Positions 51,001 through 59,666 of a DNA stretch of 64,000 nt are shown piece after piece; position 1 is the first letter of the stretch; each line of letters starts with the position of its first letter. Source of the stretch: Acuticoccus yangtzensis (GTDB lineage: Bacteria > Pseudomonadota > Alphaproteobacteria > Rhizobiales > Amorphaceae); the NCBI RefSeq assembly GCF_001927245.1, contig NZ_MJUX01000001.1, forward strand, positions 682,001 to 746,000, read 5' to 3'. The notes under the pieces were generated by a model. It was not told the DNA's origin and did no database searches. It worked only from the letters and a program-made list of their open reading frames with translations. A program made the position numbers and the translations under genes.

Positions 51001-52150
51001 CGGTAAGACCATCGAGGGCGAGGCCGCTGTGGCCGGCCTCAATGGTGGCAGCATCGTCGTCACCCTCCCCGGCGGCGACATCGACACGCCGGTCTTCGAT
51101 CTCAGCGGCATCCTTCCGGGTGCGCCGCTGGTCGAACCGGCGCAGCCCGGCGGAACGGTGGTGGTCGATGTCGACGTCGACTGGTCACCCAATGCGGCGA
51201 CCGACCTCGGCGTCGCCGAGCTCGATCTCGCCGAGGAGGCCGACGTCGACCTGTCCCCTGCGCAGCTCGACGGGCGGATCATCTCCGGCCAGGGCAGCAT
51301 TGCGGTGGAGGACCTGACCGCGGCGACCGATGTCACCGGCGTCGGCTCTCTGATCTCCTCGACCTTCACCTTCACCGCGGACACGGACCTCTCCGCCAAT
51401 GCCGGCCTCGCCGGACTTGGCGGGCCGATCGAGTACGTGATCGACGACGGTCTGGCCTCCGTCAGCGGCGGGATCGACGTCACCATGACCGCCTCGCAGG
51501 CGGACGAGCGTGACTTGATCTCCGAGACCGGAGACGGCCGCTTCGTGGTGACCGCGGTCACCGGCCTCACCGGCGACGGCGTCGTCATCGGCGGGTCCGC
51601 CGCGGGCGACATCCTCGGCGGCTCGAACCTCAGCGATGAGATCGCCGGCGGTGCGGGTGCCGACTCGATCACCGGCGGCGACGGCGCCGACGAGCTTCTC
51701 GGCCAGGGCGGCGCGGACACGATTGTCGGTGGTGCGGGCGATGACATCATCACCGGCGGAGCCGCGACGGACTCTCTGACTGGTGGCGACGGAGACGATG
51801 ATTTCGTCTTTACCGTCGGTGACAGCGGCATCGGCACCGGCAACCGCGACGTCATCATTGGATTTGACGATCCGGGCATCGCCGGAGGTGACGAGATCGA
51901 TCTGCGGCCGATTCTGGAGTACTATGCCGAAGAGGACGATTATTCTCTCGAATTCATCGAGACCAGCAGCTTCTCTGGACCGGGCGGCATAGACGATCCG
52001 ATCGTCGGCGAGGTGCGCTACGCAATCGTCAGCGGCAATGCCGTCGTGGAAATCGACCACAACGGCGATGGTTCGGCCGACATGCAGATCCAGCTCAACG
52101 GTGTGGCGAGCCTCACCGAGAGCGACTTCCTGCTGACGGGCTTCGAATAA
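48008..52150 (+). CDS. Large secreted cadherin/RTX calcium-binding protein
   Basis: A 1380-residue, very acidic protein without an N-terminal signal peptide, as expected for type I secretion. An N-terminal RTX-like block lies at about 41-95 (GRFGDDTLDGLDGPDTMDGG). A cadherin-like repeat lies at about 148-248 (TASDADGDAITYAIASGNAD, and LDFETTESYDLVI). About 950 residues of repetitive beta domains follow. A C-terminal RTX block spans about 1198-1264 (GGAGADSITGGDGADELLGQ), followed by a secretion-type tail ending VNGVASLTESDFLLTGFE-like. Calcium would fold it outside the cell. It is most likely an adhesin or biofilm/surface-layer protein; no enzymatic domain is visible and no type I secretion genes are in the window. 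Confidence 0.88.
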   Translation: MARIFGTKKLISLIGEQDASLLRGALIGNQLNGGFRDDNLTGTSAGDVMNGRFGDDTLDGLDGPDTMDGGFGDDTFIAGEGDVIDGGRGNDTAEFDFDFDDADFALQGSVLVVTVGTDEPIRLNSVETFVFNDVTYSYSQLLDAIVNDAPVIDEDQTFSVAEDAEAGDVVGTVTASDADGDAITYAIASGNADGIFAIDEFTGEITIANPANLDFETTESYDLVIRATDSEGASDLQTVTIDVTDVEEPLPPEITVVETDPLDYSLDEDLTDAAAVVNPDGDYNGGTVTIAVNDEFGAYFGSDSIVFVGEGDTEARFSLAGNQIIADGSVTASGEDEVIGEVAFDDDDRLFFTITFTSDEVNDATVSALLTDLQLAGPIEIDGCASIGEVTVTVTDAAGLSDSFTRVLDSSAEVMAFSGLSGDDRVVEEGDATNVAIDVGGDASLDNVEIVSGTVLTVGSSVATDALHFDNTTGARGAAGTVRAVGEFVTISLGSTEKIVGTVTGRNTANLTITFDNTATEEDIANVLDSIQINLDTNDRTVRTITTTATDGGGFETDSVSSTIEIIDDFVNATVDGEDVGGDSYANPLLWSEIDAALNADPGQTVVINGNTYIQLDVEAPDTDLTDALVTIAPGATIRFVSDGPVDLTAVTGLNTLGDLVFGTDLPDEPFQADLTLTATQIDGATINSEADVTVTELQANPDVDLSGFSIDGGTYATASVPPGSPFTFTGDLGDFSLHVSRDGDTGTAVFRIDADLATGKDICVEDGNFFITNLQPATDYDFSGFYSEGLLQALITADLDLSGDAELNFCEVELVVSPNATLTIDAEDADGEVITGVIGTTGTTGGSIVILPPEPEGEATSITLNNLDFDDITPGAAGTGTAGTATMTLTSDTTFTNTRVEWGDFGGVTVEVPAGITVTAEADDFLDGDVFAAPLTGAGNLILTDLTNGAADLSPIALTGELTAEVPADLEFTGDLGEVDVEVAAGATFTADIDLVSGKTIEGEAAVAGLNGGSIVVTLPGGDIDTPVFDLSGILPGAPLVEPAQPGGTVVVDVDVDWSPNAATDLGVAELDLAEEADVDLSPAQLDGRIISGQGSIAVEDLTAATDVTGVGSLISSTFTFTADTDLSANAGLAGLGGPIEYVIDDGLASVSGGIDVTMTASQADERDLISETGDGRFVVTAVTGLTGDGVVIGGSAAGDILGGSNLSDEIAGGAGADSITGGDGADELLGQGGADTIVGGAGDDIITGGAATDSLTGGDGDDDFVFTVGDSGIGTGNRDVIIGFDDPGIAGGDEIDLRPILEYYAEEDDYSLEFIETSSFSGPGGIDDPIVGEVRYAIVSGNAVVEIDHNGDGSADMQIQLNGVASLTESDFLLTGFE

Positions 52151-52206
52151 TCCGAGCCGGAGGCCGGGGCTTGTTCCGGCCTCCTCGCTCTGGAGCACGA
52201 CATTCG

Positions 52207-52236
52207 AAAATGGCGGCGCCTCGGCGCCGCCATTTT
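52207..52236. terminator. Strong intrinsic terminator after the RTX gene
   Basis: AAAATGGCGGCGCC (52207-52220) and GGCGCCGCCATTTT (52223-52236) are perfect complements. The stem is GC-rich with an A-tract on the left and a T-tract on the right, so it can act in both directions. It lies 57 bp after the RTX stop. Confidence 0.88.
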
Positions 52237-52334
52237 GCGTTGCGGCACTGAGAGAGGCGATGCGGACACGCCCTCGCGCGCAGCAGTCTTGATGAGGAAG
52301 GGTTCGGGGACGGACCAAGCCCAGAAATGCGAAC

Positions 52335-52353
52335 GCCGGGCACAAGGCCCGGC
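52335..52353 (-). terminator. Terminator hairpin downstream of tRNA-fMet
   Basis: GCCGGGC (52335-52341) pairs with GCCCGGC (52347-52353) around ACAAG. It lies about 40 bp downstream of the tRNA on the minus strand; the following sequence is only moderately T-rich. Confidence 0.5.
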
Positions 52354-52393
52354 GGTTTCAGCATAACCTGACGTGAGCGAGTCAGGGTCTCGA

Positions 52394-52470
<77 letters not shown>

Positions 52471-52596
52471 CCAGTTGCCGATCCGGTGAACCACTGTGGG
52501 CTCCGTCCCGGCGACGACCTCTACCTAGCAACCTCGGCGGCCGAGATAAAGGGGGGTCGACACCGAAAAGTCATAAAAGGTGGCGAGGCATAGCTC

Positions 52597-53988
52597 CTAT
52601 GCCTTTTTGGGAGGCATCGCTGCCCGCGCCGCAGGCGACTCGAGCCCAACCCCCTGGAGAGCCGCGGCCTGCCGCGCCTCCACAGCCCCTGTGGAAAAGC
52701 CTTCAAGCTGGGCACGAAAGATCTGATAAAAGTTCAGCTCGGCCTGGAGGTGCAGAAGGACGGCACCGAGACCCACCGCCGCACGGTCCATGAACACGAA
52801 CTCTCGCGGCACCGTCACCGGCCCCTTCTCCTTCAGCGCCTGGTGCACCTTGAACGCCTCCCGCCGGCCGTACTCGCCGGGCTTGGTGCCATCGGCGAGG
52901 CTGCGCACCCGGTCGTCCAGGATCGGCCCGTAAATGAACCTCGCCCAGATGTTCAGGACCTCGATCAGATCGCGCGACAGACCGCGGAAGCCCCACGTCT
53001 CGTAGGCGTGGACGACGCGCGCCTCGTCGCCGGTGCGCAAGCCCTCGTAAAGGTCCACCACACCGCCGACGAAGCTGACGGGGAAGATGCGGATGCAGCC
53101 ATAGTCGAGGAGGTTGATGCCGGCCGGCCTCCCCTCCTCCTCGAACACCGTGTAATTGCCGAGGTGCGGGTCGCCGTGGATCACGCCGACCGCGACGAAC
53201 GGCGCCCAGTAGGCGCGGAACAGCGCCGTGGCGATCCTGTTGCGGTCCTCGAGCGGCGCATCGCGGTAGGTCAGGAGGCGATTGCCGTCGAGCCAGCCCA
53301 TCGTCAGGAGGCGGCGGGTGGAGAGGTCCTCGTGGACCTTCGGCACGCGGATCACCGGATCGTCCGCGAAGATCGACCCGTAGAGCGCGGCGTGCTGCGC
53401 CTCGCGCCCATAGTCCAGCTCCTCGCGCAGCCGGTCGCCGATCTCCTGCGCGATCTCGGACGTGTCGATCCCCGGCCGCATCCGCCGGTGCAGGCTGAAG
53501 ATGAAACCGAGCTGCGACAGGTCCGCCTCGATCGCCGAATCCATGTTGGGATATTGCAGCTTGCAGGCGACTTCCTCGCCCGCCGGTGTGGCCGCACGGT
53601 GCACCTGGCCGAGCGAGGCGGCGGCGGCGGGCGCCTTGTCGAACCGGGCGAATCGGGTCTGCCAGTTCGGCCCCAGCTCGGCGGCCATGCGGCGCTTCAC
53701 GAAGGGGTAGCCCATCGGCGGGGCGTCGGACTGCAGCGTCTGCAGCTCGGCGGCATATTCGGGCGGCAGCGCGTCGGGGATGGTGGACAGGAGCTGCGCC
53801 ACCTTCATCAGCGGCCCCTTGAGGTTGCCGAGCGCGCGGGCCAGCTCCTCGGCGGTCTTGTCGTGCGCCATCTCGGTGCCGAACAGGCGCGAGGCCATCA
53901 TCTTCGCCGCCACGCCCGACATGTTGCCGCCGACGCGGGCATAGCGCGTGGCCCGCCCGGCAAAGGTGTTGCGCTCGCGGTCGCTCAT
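52597..53988 (-). CDS. ABC1/UbiB-family atypical kinase
   Basis: A 463-residue ABC1 (AarF/UbiB/COQ8-like) protein. The KxGQ-like segment reads LKGPLMKVAQLLS, the alanine-rich nucleotide loop is APAAAASLGQVHRA, and catalytic residues appear in VGVIHGDPHLGNYTVF and INLLDYG. These proteins have a protein-kinase-like fold with ATPase activity and support ubiquinone synthesis or lipid handling. Unlike UbiB, no C-terminal transmembrane pair is visible; this fits a second, soluble alphaproteobacterial ABC1 group. GGGAG precedes the ATG at 53988. It is divergent from the dCTP deaminase gene. Confidence 0.9.
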   Translation of the reverse strand: MSDRERNTFAGRATRYARVGGNMSGVAAKMMASRLFGTEMAHDKTAEELARALGNLKGPLMKVAQLLSTIPDALPPEYAAELQTLQSDAPPMGYPFVKRRMAAELGPNWQTRFARFDKAPAAAASLGQVHRAATPAGEEVACKLQYPNMDSAIEADLSQLGFIFSLHRRMRPGIDTSEIAQEIGDRLREELDYGREAQHAALYGSIFADDPVIRVPKVHEDLSTRRLLTMGWLDGNRLLTYRDAPLEDRNRIATALFRAYWAPFVAVGVIHGDPHLGNYTVFEEEGRPAGINLLDYGCIRIFPVSFVGGVVDLYEGLRTGDEARVVHAYETWGFRGLSRDLIEVLNIWARFIYGPILDDRVRSLADGTKPGEYGRREAFKVHQALKEKGPVTVPREFVFMDRAAVGLGAVLLHLQAELNFYQIFRAQLEGFSTGAVEARQAAALQGVGLESPAARAAMPPKKA

Positions 53989-54190
53989 TCCTCAAACTCC
54001 CTGACACCGTCCCCCGCTATATAGAGAGTGCGGGCCGAACCAATCCAGGCTGCGACGATGCGGCGGTTGCGCCGCCGCGGCCCACGTCCTGCCCCGGCCG
54101 CAGCGGGGCCTTGCGAAATGGCCGGGCGGGTCCACAAAAGGCTGTCCTTCGGCGCGGCGCCTGCTAAGGCAGGGAAGGGCTGGAGGACAT

Positions 54191-55261
54191 ATGGCGACAG
54201 GCATTCTGCCGCGGCAGGTGATTGCCGCGATGATCGAGGACGGGGCGCTGACGGCGGACGTGCCCATTCTCCCCGACCAGTTGCAGCCCGCGAGCCTTGA
54301 CCTCAGGCTCGGTACCAAGGCGCACCGCATCCGCGCCAGCTTCCTCCCCGCCCCCGGCGAGGCGATGGCCGACAAGGTCGCCCGTGTCGTCCTCCACACC
54401 ATCGACCTCACGCAAGGCGCCGTGCTGGAGACGGGCTGCGTCTACCTCGTCCCGCTGATGGAGCGCCTCGCCTTGCCCGCGGACGTTTCCGCCACCACCA
54501 ATCCTAAAAGCTCCACCGGGCGGCTCGACGTCTTCACCCGCGTCATCGCCGACGGTGCGGGCGGGTTCGATTTCGCCCCCGCCGGCTACCACGGCGCGCT
54601 GGCGCTGGAGATCAGCCCGCGCACCTTCCCGGTGCTGGTGCGGGCGGGGTCGCGCCTCAGCCAGATCCGCTTTCGCACCGGCGACGCGCGCCTCAGCGAT
54701 GTCGACCTCGCCGCGCTCCACGCTTCGAGCCCCGTCGCGGTGCCGGACGCGGTCATCAAGGACGGGCTGAACCTCACCATCGACCTGAAGCCGGAGTCCG
54801 GCCCCGTCGGCTACCGCGCCAAGCGCCACACCTCGGTGATCGACGTCGACAAGCGCGACGCGCTGGCGATGCGCGACTTCTGGGACCCGATCGAGGCGAC
54901 GGACGGACGGCTGATCCTCGACCCCAACGAGTTCTACATCCTGATGAGCCGCGAGGCGGTCGCCGTACCGCCCGATTATGCCGCCGAGATGGTGCCGTTC
55001 GACCCGCTGGTGGGCGAGTTCCGCGTCCACTATGCCGGCTTCTTCGACCCCGGATTCGGCCACGGCCCCGGACTTGCCGCCCGCGGCGTGCTGGAGGTGC
55101 GCTCGCGCGAGGTCCCCTTCATCCTTGAGCACGGCCAGGTGGTGGCGCGCCTTGCCTACGAGCGGCTGTCCGCCACGCCCGACCAGCTCTACGGTGCGGG
55201 ACTGAAGTCGAACTATCAGGGCCAGGCGCTGAAGCTGTCGAAGCATTTTCACGGCGGCTGA
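54191..55261 (+). CDS. dcd: 2'-deoxycytidine 5'-triphosphate deaminase, long alphaproteobacterial form
   Basis: A 356-residue protein of the long DCD family (two dUTPase-like folds in one chain), which converts dCTP to dUTP for dTTP synthesis. Recognisable regions are GILPRQVIAAMIEDGAL, PDQLQPASLDLRLGTKAHRI, ATTNPKSSTGRLDVFTRVIA and AGSRLSQIRFRTGDARLSD. The second half repeats the fold (EFYILMSREAVAVPPDYAAE). GGAGG precedes the ATG. The family is typical of Rhizobiales and relatives, unlike the roughly 190-residue E. coli Dcd. Confidence 0.92.
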   Translation: MATGILPRQVIAAMIEDGALTADVPILPDQLQPASLDLRLGTKAHRIRASFLPAPGEAMADKVARVVLHTIDLTQGAVLETGCVYLVPLMERLALPADVSATTNPKSSTGRLDVFTRVIADGAGGFDFAPAGYHGALALEISPRTFPVLVRAGSRLSQIRFRTGDARLSDVDLAALHASSPVAVPDAVIKDGLNLTIDLKPESGPVGYRAKRHTSVIDVDKRDALAMRDFWDPIEATDGRLILDPNEFYILMSREAVAVPPDYAAEMVPFDPLVGEFRVHYAGFFDPGFGHGPGLAARGVLEVRSREVPFILEHGQVVARLAYERLSATPDQLYGAGLKSNYQGQALKLSKHFHGG

Positions 55262-55415
55262 ACGGAGGATCCGGTGGACCCGTCCCGCCGGGCGGGCGCT
55301 CACCCGTGACATCCCCCGCCCGATCGGTTAGCCCAGGAACAAAGTCGGACTGTGCCGGGCGGCGCGGCACTTTCGTATGGGACCAGCGTGGGGGACTAAG
55401 GGTGGCAGCATCATC

Positions 55416-57503
55416 ATGAGCGACCCCTCCCTGTTCGGCCGCCCCAACACGGCTAGCCCCCAGCACGATGCCCCCAATTATGACGGCCCCGACTATGACG
55501 GGCCGGACTATGGCGCTCCTCCCTACGACGGCCTCCCGTTTGACGGGCCGGCCTACGACGCGCCTCCGTTCGACGGCCCCGCGTACGACAGCCCTCCGTT
55601 CGACGGGCCCGACCCTTACGGTCCGGACGCCTACGGCCCCGACCCCTACGGCCCCGACGACCGTGCCGAGATCGCCGCCCCCACGCCGATCCCGCAGACC
55701 GCAGAGGGCGTGCTGCACGAGGTCTTCGGCTTTTCCGAGTTCCGCCCCGGCCAGCGCGAGATCGTCGACGCGGTGATGGCGGGCGAGGACGTGCTCGCCG
55801 TGATGCCGACGGGCGGCGGCAAGAGCCTGTGCTATCAGCTCCCCGCCCTCTTGAAGCCGGGCGTCACCATCGTCGTCTCGCCGCTCATCGCCCTGATGCG
55901 CGATCAGGTGATGTCGCTCCAGGCGCAGGGCGTCGCCGCCGCGGCGCTCAACTCGTCGAACGATTGGGACGCCAACCGGCGCACCTTGCACCGGGCGATC
56001 AACGGCACCCTGAAGCTCCTCTATATTTCGCCCGAACGGCTCGCCCACGCCGAGACCCTGGAGCGGCTGCGCGAGGCGCCGATCTCGCTCATCGCCGTGG
56101 ACGAGGCGCACTGCGTCTCCCAATGGGGCCACGATTTCCGCCCCGAATATCGCCAGATCGGCGCGGTGCGCAAAGACCTCGGCATCAAGCAGACGGTCGC
56201 CTTCACCGCCACCGCCGACAAGATGACGCGCGAGGACATCGCCGAACGCCTGTTCGAGGGCGAGCGCAAGGTGTTCCTGCGCTCCTTCGACCGGCCGAAC
56301 ATCTCTCTCGCCATGAGCCAGCGGGACGAGGGCGGGCGCCAACAGTTCGTCGCCTTCCTGAAGGCGCATGCGGGCGAGGCGGGCGTCGTCTACTGCCAAT
56401 CGCGCAAGAAGGTGGACGAGACGGCCGCCTTCCTCGCCTCGCGCGGGTTCAACGCGGTCCCCTATCACGCCGGACTGACGCGCGAGGAGCGCGACCACAA
56501 CCAGGACGTCTTCGTGAAGGGGGACGGGGTGATCGTGGTGGCGACGGTGGCGTTCGGCATGGGCGTCGACAAGCCGGACGTGCGCTTCGTCTTCCACATG
56601 AACCTGCCGAAGAACATCGAGTCCTACTACCAGGAGATCGGCCGCGCCGGGCGTGACGGGCTGCCCGCCAGCGCCCACGCCCTCTACGGCTTCGGCGAGA
56701 TCCGCCAGTACCGCCAGTGGATCGAGGGGTCCGAGGCGCCGCCCCACATCATCGAGGTGGAGAACCAGAAGCTGAACGCACTGGTGCGCATGTTCGAGGC
56801 GCCGAATTGCCGGCGGGTGCAGCTCCTCGCCTATTTCGGCGAGACGGCCGAGCCTTGCGGCAACTGCGACACCTGCAACGGCCGCGTGGAGACCTTCGAC
56901 GCCACGGTGCTGGCGCAGAAGGCGCTGTCCGCCGTCGCCCGCACGCGCGAGAGGTTCGGCACCGAGCACCTCATCGCCGTTCTGCGCGGCGAGCGGACGG
57001 AGAAGGTGGAGAAGCACGGCCACGACACGCTGAAGACCTTCGGTGTCGGGGCGGACCAGTCGAAGAAGTCGTGGAAGTCGATCTTCCGGCAGCTCGAAGG
57101 CCTCGGCCTCGCCGGGCCGGACGCGGACGATTATCACGCCTGGAAGATCACCGCCGCCGGATGGCAGGTGCTGAAGGGCGAAACGCCGGTGCTCCTGCGC
57201 AAGGACACGATGAGCCTGAAGGACAAGCCCGCCCCGGTCGCCAAGGACAAGCCGCTGCCGACCGACTACGACGCAGCCCTGTTCGAGGCGCTGAAGGTGC
57301 TGCGCCGTCAGTTGGCGTCCGAGCGCGGCATCCCGCCTTACATGATCTTCCAGGACAGGACGCTGATGGAGATGGCAGCGCGCGCGCCGGAGACGTCGGG
57401 CGAACTGCGCGGCATTCACGGCATCGGCGAGCGCAAGCTCAACGACTACGGCCCGGCTTTCCTGGAGGTGATCCGCAACACGGTGGGCAGCACGGCGAAG
57501 TAG
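55416..57503 (+). CDS. recQ: ATP-dependent DNA helicase RecQ with a repetitive N-terminal leader
   Basis: A 695-residue superfamily 2 helicase that unwinds DNA 3'-5' in recombination and fork repair. It has the Walker A VMPTGGGKSLCYQLPALL, DEAH in AVDEAHCVSQWGHDF, FTATADKMTREDI, the motif VI region QEIGRAGRDGLPA, the zinc cysteines in AEPCGNCDTCNG, and a C-terminal HRDC domain (LRRQLASERGIPPYMIFQD). Residues about 19-84 precede the usual start of RecQ and consist of degenerate PDYDGP/PFDGP repeats, which is unusual. The ATG at 55416 is preferred; an upstream ATG at 55377 is possible. Confidence 0.94.
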   Translation: MSDPSLFGRPNTASPQHDAPNYDGPDYDGPDYGAPPYDGLPFDGPAYDAPPFDGPAYDSPPFDGPDPYGPDAYGPDPYGPDDRAEIAAPTPIPQTAEGVLHEVFGFSEFRPGQREIVDAVMAGEDVLAVMPTGGGKSLCYQLPALLKPGVTIVVSPLIALMRDQVMSLQAQGVAAAALNSSNDWDANRRTLHRAINGTLKLLYISPERLAHAETLERLREAPISLIAVDEAHCVSQWGHDFRPEYRQIGAVRKDLGIKQTVAFTATADKMTREDIAERLFEGERKVFLRSFDRPNISLAMSQRDEGGRQQFVAFLKAHAGEAGVVYCQSRKKVDETAAFLASRGFNAVPYHAGLTREERDHNQDVFVKGDGVIVVATVAFGMGVDKPDVRFVFHMNLPKNIESYYQEIGRAGRDGLPASAHALYGFGEIRQYRQWIEGSEAPPHIIEVENQKLNALVRMFEAPNCRRVQLLAYFGETAEPCGNCDTCNGRVETFDATVLAQKALSAVARTRERFGTEHLIAVLRGERTEKVEKHGHDTLKTFGVGADQSKKSWKSIFRQLEGLGLAGPDADDYHAWKITAAGWQVLKGETPVLLRKDTMSLKDKPAPVAKDKPLPTDYDAALFEALKVLRRQLASERGIPPYMIFQDRTLMEMAARAPETSGELRGIHGIGERKLNDYGPAFLEVIRNTVGSTAK

Positions 57504-57585
57504 CGGCACGGCCGCCCGCCCCATCGCTGCCGCTCGCCCAGCGCGCAGGCGTAAACCGGTTTCACCATGTTTGAAGGGTGGCGAA

Positions 57586-57661
57586 TGGTGCCGCGGAAGG
57601 GACTCGAACCCCCGACCCCATCATTACGAATGACGTGCTCTACCAACTGAGCTACCGCGGC
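57586..57661 (-). tRNA. tRNA-Thr(CGT)
   Basis: A complete 76-nt cloverleaf on the minus strand. The acceptor pairs GCCGCGG with CCGCGGC. The D arm is GCTC/GAGC. The anticodon stem CGTCA/TGATG (one G-T pair) encloses TTCGTAA with anticodon CGT. The T arm is GGGGG with a TTCGAGT loop and its partner. CCA is encoded (57586-57588 as TGG). It reads ACG threonine codons. Confidence 0.95.
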
Positions 57662-57773
57662 CCGCAGGCGACGGGCTCTCTTTAGTGTGGTTTGGCGGCG
57701 CCCGCAACCCGCTAATCGGCCTCTCCACCGTCTTGCTCCAGCTTCATGCAGGAACGCACGGCGGCGGCGCGCC

Positions 57774-58367
57774 TCAGGGCTCCAGAACGGCGCCGATCAC
57801 GCTCTGCACCATCGTGCGCGGCACCACGCCGGCCTTGCGTTTGAAGACCGCCAACGAGTCCGCGACATCCACCACTTCGAAGAACTTCTCCACCTCCGAA
57901 TAAAAGCCGCGCAGGGTGTAGTCGTGGATGGCGAGGCGGGCGCCGTCCAGCATCATCGCCCATGCGACATAGGCGCACAGACGGCGAAAGCGCCCGTCGA
58001 TCAGGATGACGTCATAGGGATAGTCGAACCGCGTGAACGGCAGCAGCGCGTAGTTCGGCCAGCGCTTCACGCCGCTCATGTCGCTGGGCACGCCCCAGGC
58101 GCCGACGGGGCCGATATCGGCATGGAGGAATTGCAGCCGGTTGCTCTTCACGGCGGCGGCGAGAGTCTCCTTTTCCTTCAACTGCTCGATCCACTTGGCG
58201 TCGCTCTCGACCGAGATGATGCGTTTCACGCCCGCCGCGACGGCCACCTCGGTGCTGCCGCCGCAGCCATATTCCAGATAATAAGTTTTGCCTTTGATGA
58301 GATCCTCAAACAACACGCGTTCCGGGTTCGTCATTCGGATCGCGATGCCATCGTTCTGCTCGGCCAC
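57774..58367 (-). CDS. Methyltransferase-fold protein (possible SAM-dependent)
   Basis: A 197-residue Rossmann-like protein with TYYLEYGCGGSTEVAVAAGV resembling the SAM-binding motif I, RIISVESDAKW as motif II, and YDVILIDGRFRRLCAYVAWA after the third strand. The order is that of class I methyltransferases, but the motif I glycine pattern is GCGGST rather than GxGxG and a substrate domain is not evident. A GTG start at 58367 has AAGGGG upstream; the frame is open to 58463. It is divergent from the third TRAP operon, and similar proteins are often found in polysaccharide-related loci. Function remains open. Confidence 0.7.
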   Translation of the reverse strand: MAEQNDGIAIRMTNPERVLFEDLIKGKTYYLEYGCGGSTEVAVAAGVKRIISVESDAKWIEQLKEKETLAAAVKSNRLQFLHADIGPVGAWGVPSDMSGVKRWPNYALLPFTRFDYPYDVILIDGRFRRLCAYVAWAMMLDGARLAIHDYTLRGFYSEVEKFFEVVDVADSLAVFKRKAGVVPRTMVQSVIGAVLEP

Positions 58368-58486
58368 AGCCAACCCCTTGCAAGAATTAATTGAAATGTC
58401 CGTACAATTCCATGGACTATCCGGCTTCCGGCGCGAGGGCAAATGTGGCAATGAAGTCCTCACAACAATGACATATGGGGAGTGCT

Positions 58487-59491
58487 ATGAAATCCTTCCT
58501 TTCCGCAGCCCTCGTTCTCGGCTTCTGCGCGTCTCCCGCGCTCGCCCAGGATGCTTGCGATGACGGCGAAGTTGTTATCAAGTTTAGTCACGTCGTTGCC
58601 GCCCAAGGCCATCCCAAGGGCGAAATGGCCGACGCGCTCGGCCAGCGCATCAACGAAGAGATGGACGGCAAAGCCTGCATGCAGGTCTTCCCGAACTCCC
58701 AGCTCTACGACGACGATAAAGTGATGGAGGCGCTGCTGCTGGGCGATGTTCAGCTCGCCGCCCCGTCGCTGTCCAAATTCGGCGCCTACACCGCGAAATT
58801 GAACCTGTTCGACCTGCCCTTCCTGTTCACGGACATGGCCGCGGTCGACACCTTCCTGAAGACCGACGAAGCCAACAGCCTGCTCACCTCGATGAGCGAC
58901 TACGGCTATATCGGCCTCGGCTACATCAACAACGGCCTGAAGCAGTTCTCCGCCGACAAGCCGCTGATCGTCCCGGCCGATGCGGCGGGCCTCAAGTTCC
59001 GCATCCAGACGTCGGACGTCGCCAGCGCGATGATCGAGGCTCTCGGCGCCAACGCCCAGAAGCTCGCCTTCAACGAGGTCTATGGCGCGCTGCAGACCGG
59101 CGTCGTCGACGGGCAGGAAAACTCCTACACCAACATCTACACGCAGAAGTTCTTCGAGGTGCAGGACGGCATCACGGAGACCAACCACCAGCTCCTGACC
59201 TACTTCATCGTCACCACGCAGGAGTTCCTGGACTCGCTCGACGACGACGTGCGCGAACAGTTCATCACCATCCTGAACGAAACCGCCGACGAGTATAACC
59301 AGAAGTCCGAGGCGCTGAACCAGGAAGCCAAACAGAAGATCATCGATGCGGGCGGCACCGTGCGCACCCTCACCGACGAGCAGCGCCAGCAATGGGTCGA
59401 TACGATGCGCCCCGTCTGGGACAAGTTCGCCGACGATATCGGCCAGGACCTGATCGACGCCGCCGTCGCCGCCGGCAAGTCCCACTCCTAA
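58487..59491 (+). CDS. TRAP transporter substrate-binding protein (DctP/C4-dicarboxylate type)
   Basis: A 334-residue receptor with a Sec signal peptide (KSFLSAALVLGFCASPALAQ) and the DctP core: VVIKFSHVVAAQGHPKGEMA, FPNSQLYDDDKVMEALLLGD, and GLKFRIQTSDVASAMIEALG with the carboxylate-binding arginine. NEVYGALQTGVVDGQENSYT is typical of the C4-dicarboxylate group. GGGGAG precedes ATG 58487. It starts the third TRAP operon (P-Q-M), with 175 bp before the small permease. Succinate, malate or fumarate is the default ligand guess. Confidence 0.94.
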   Translation: MKSFLSAALVLGFCASPALAQDACDDGEVVIKFSHVVAAQGHPKGEMADALGQRINEEMDGKACMQVFPNSQLYDDDKVMEALLLGDVQLAAPSLSKFGAYTAKLNLFDLPFLFTDMAAVDTFLKTDEANSLLTSMSDYGYIGLGYINNGLKQFSADKPLIVPADAAGLKFRIQTSDVASAMIEALGANAQKLAFNEVYGALQTGVVDGQENSYTNIYTQKFFEVQDGITETNHQLLTYFIVTTQEFLDSLDDDVREQFITILNETADEYNQKSEALNQEAKQKIIDAGGTVRTLTDEQRQQWVDTMRPVWDKFADDIGQDLIDAAVAAGKSHS

Positions 59492-59666
59492 TTTACGGCG
59501 CGGGGCCGCCATCCGGCCCCGCTCCACCGCGGCCTCATCTGCCGGGCGCCCGATGGTCGCGCTGCGGGCAGGCGCACCGTCCGCGCACGTCACTGCTGCA
59601 CACACCACCGCCGCAACCGTCACCGCGTCCCTCCGCGCGACGACGACAGACGCCACGGGATGCCGG

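Noticed and set aside
50365-51879. A 504-codon minus-strand frame inside the RTX gene
   Set aside because: Ser/Pro-rich antisense of acidic repeats; no motifs.
55119-57524. An 801-codon minus-strand frame antisense to recQ
   Set aside because: Low-complexity R/A/G/V shadow of recQ; no recognisable domain.
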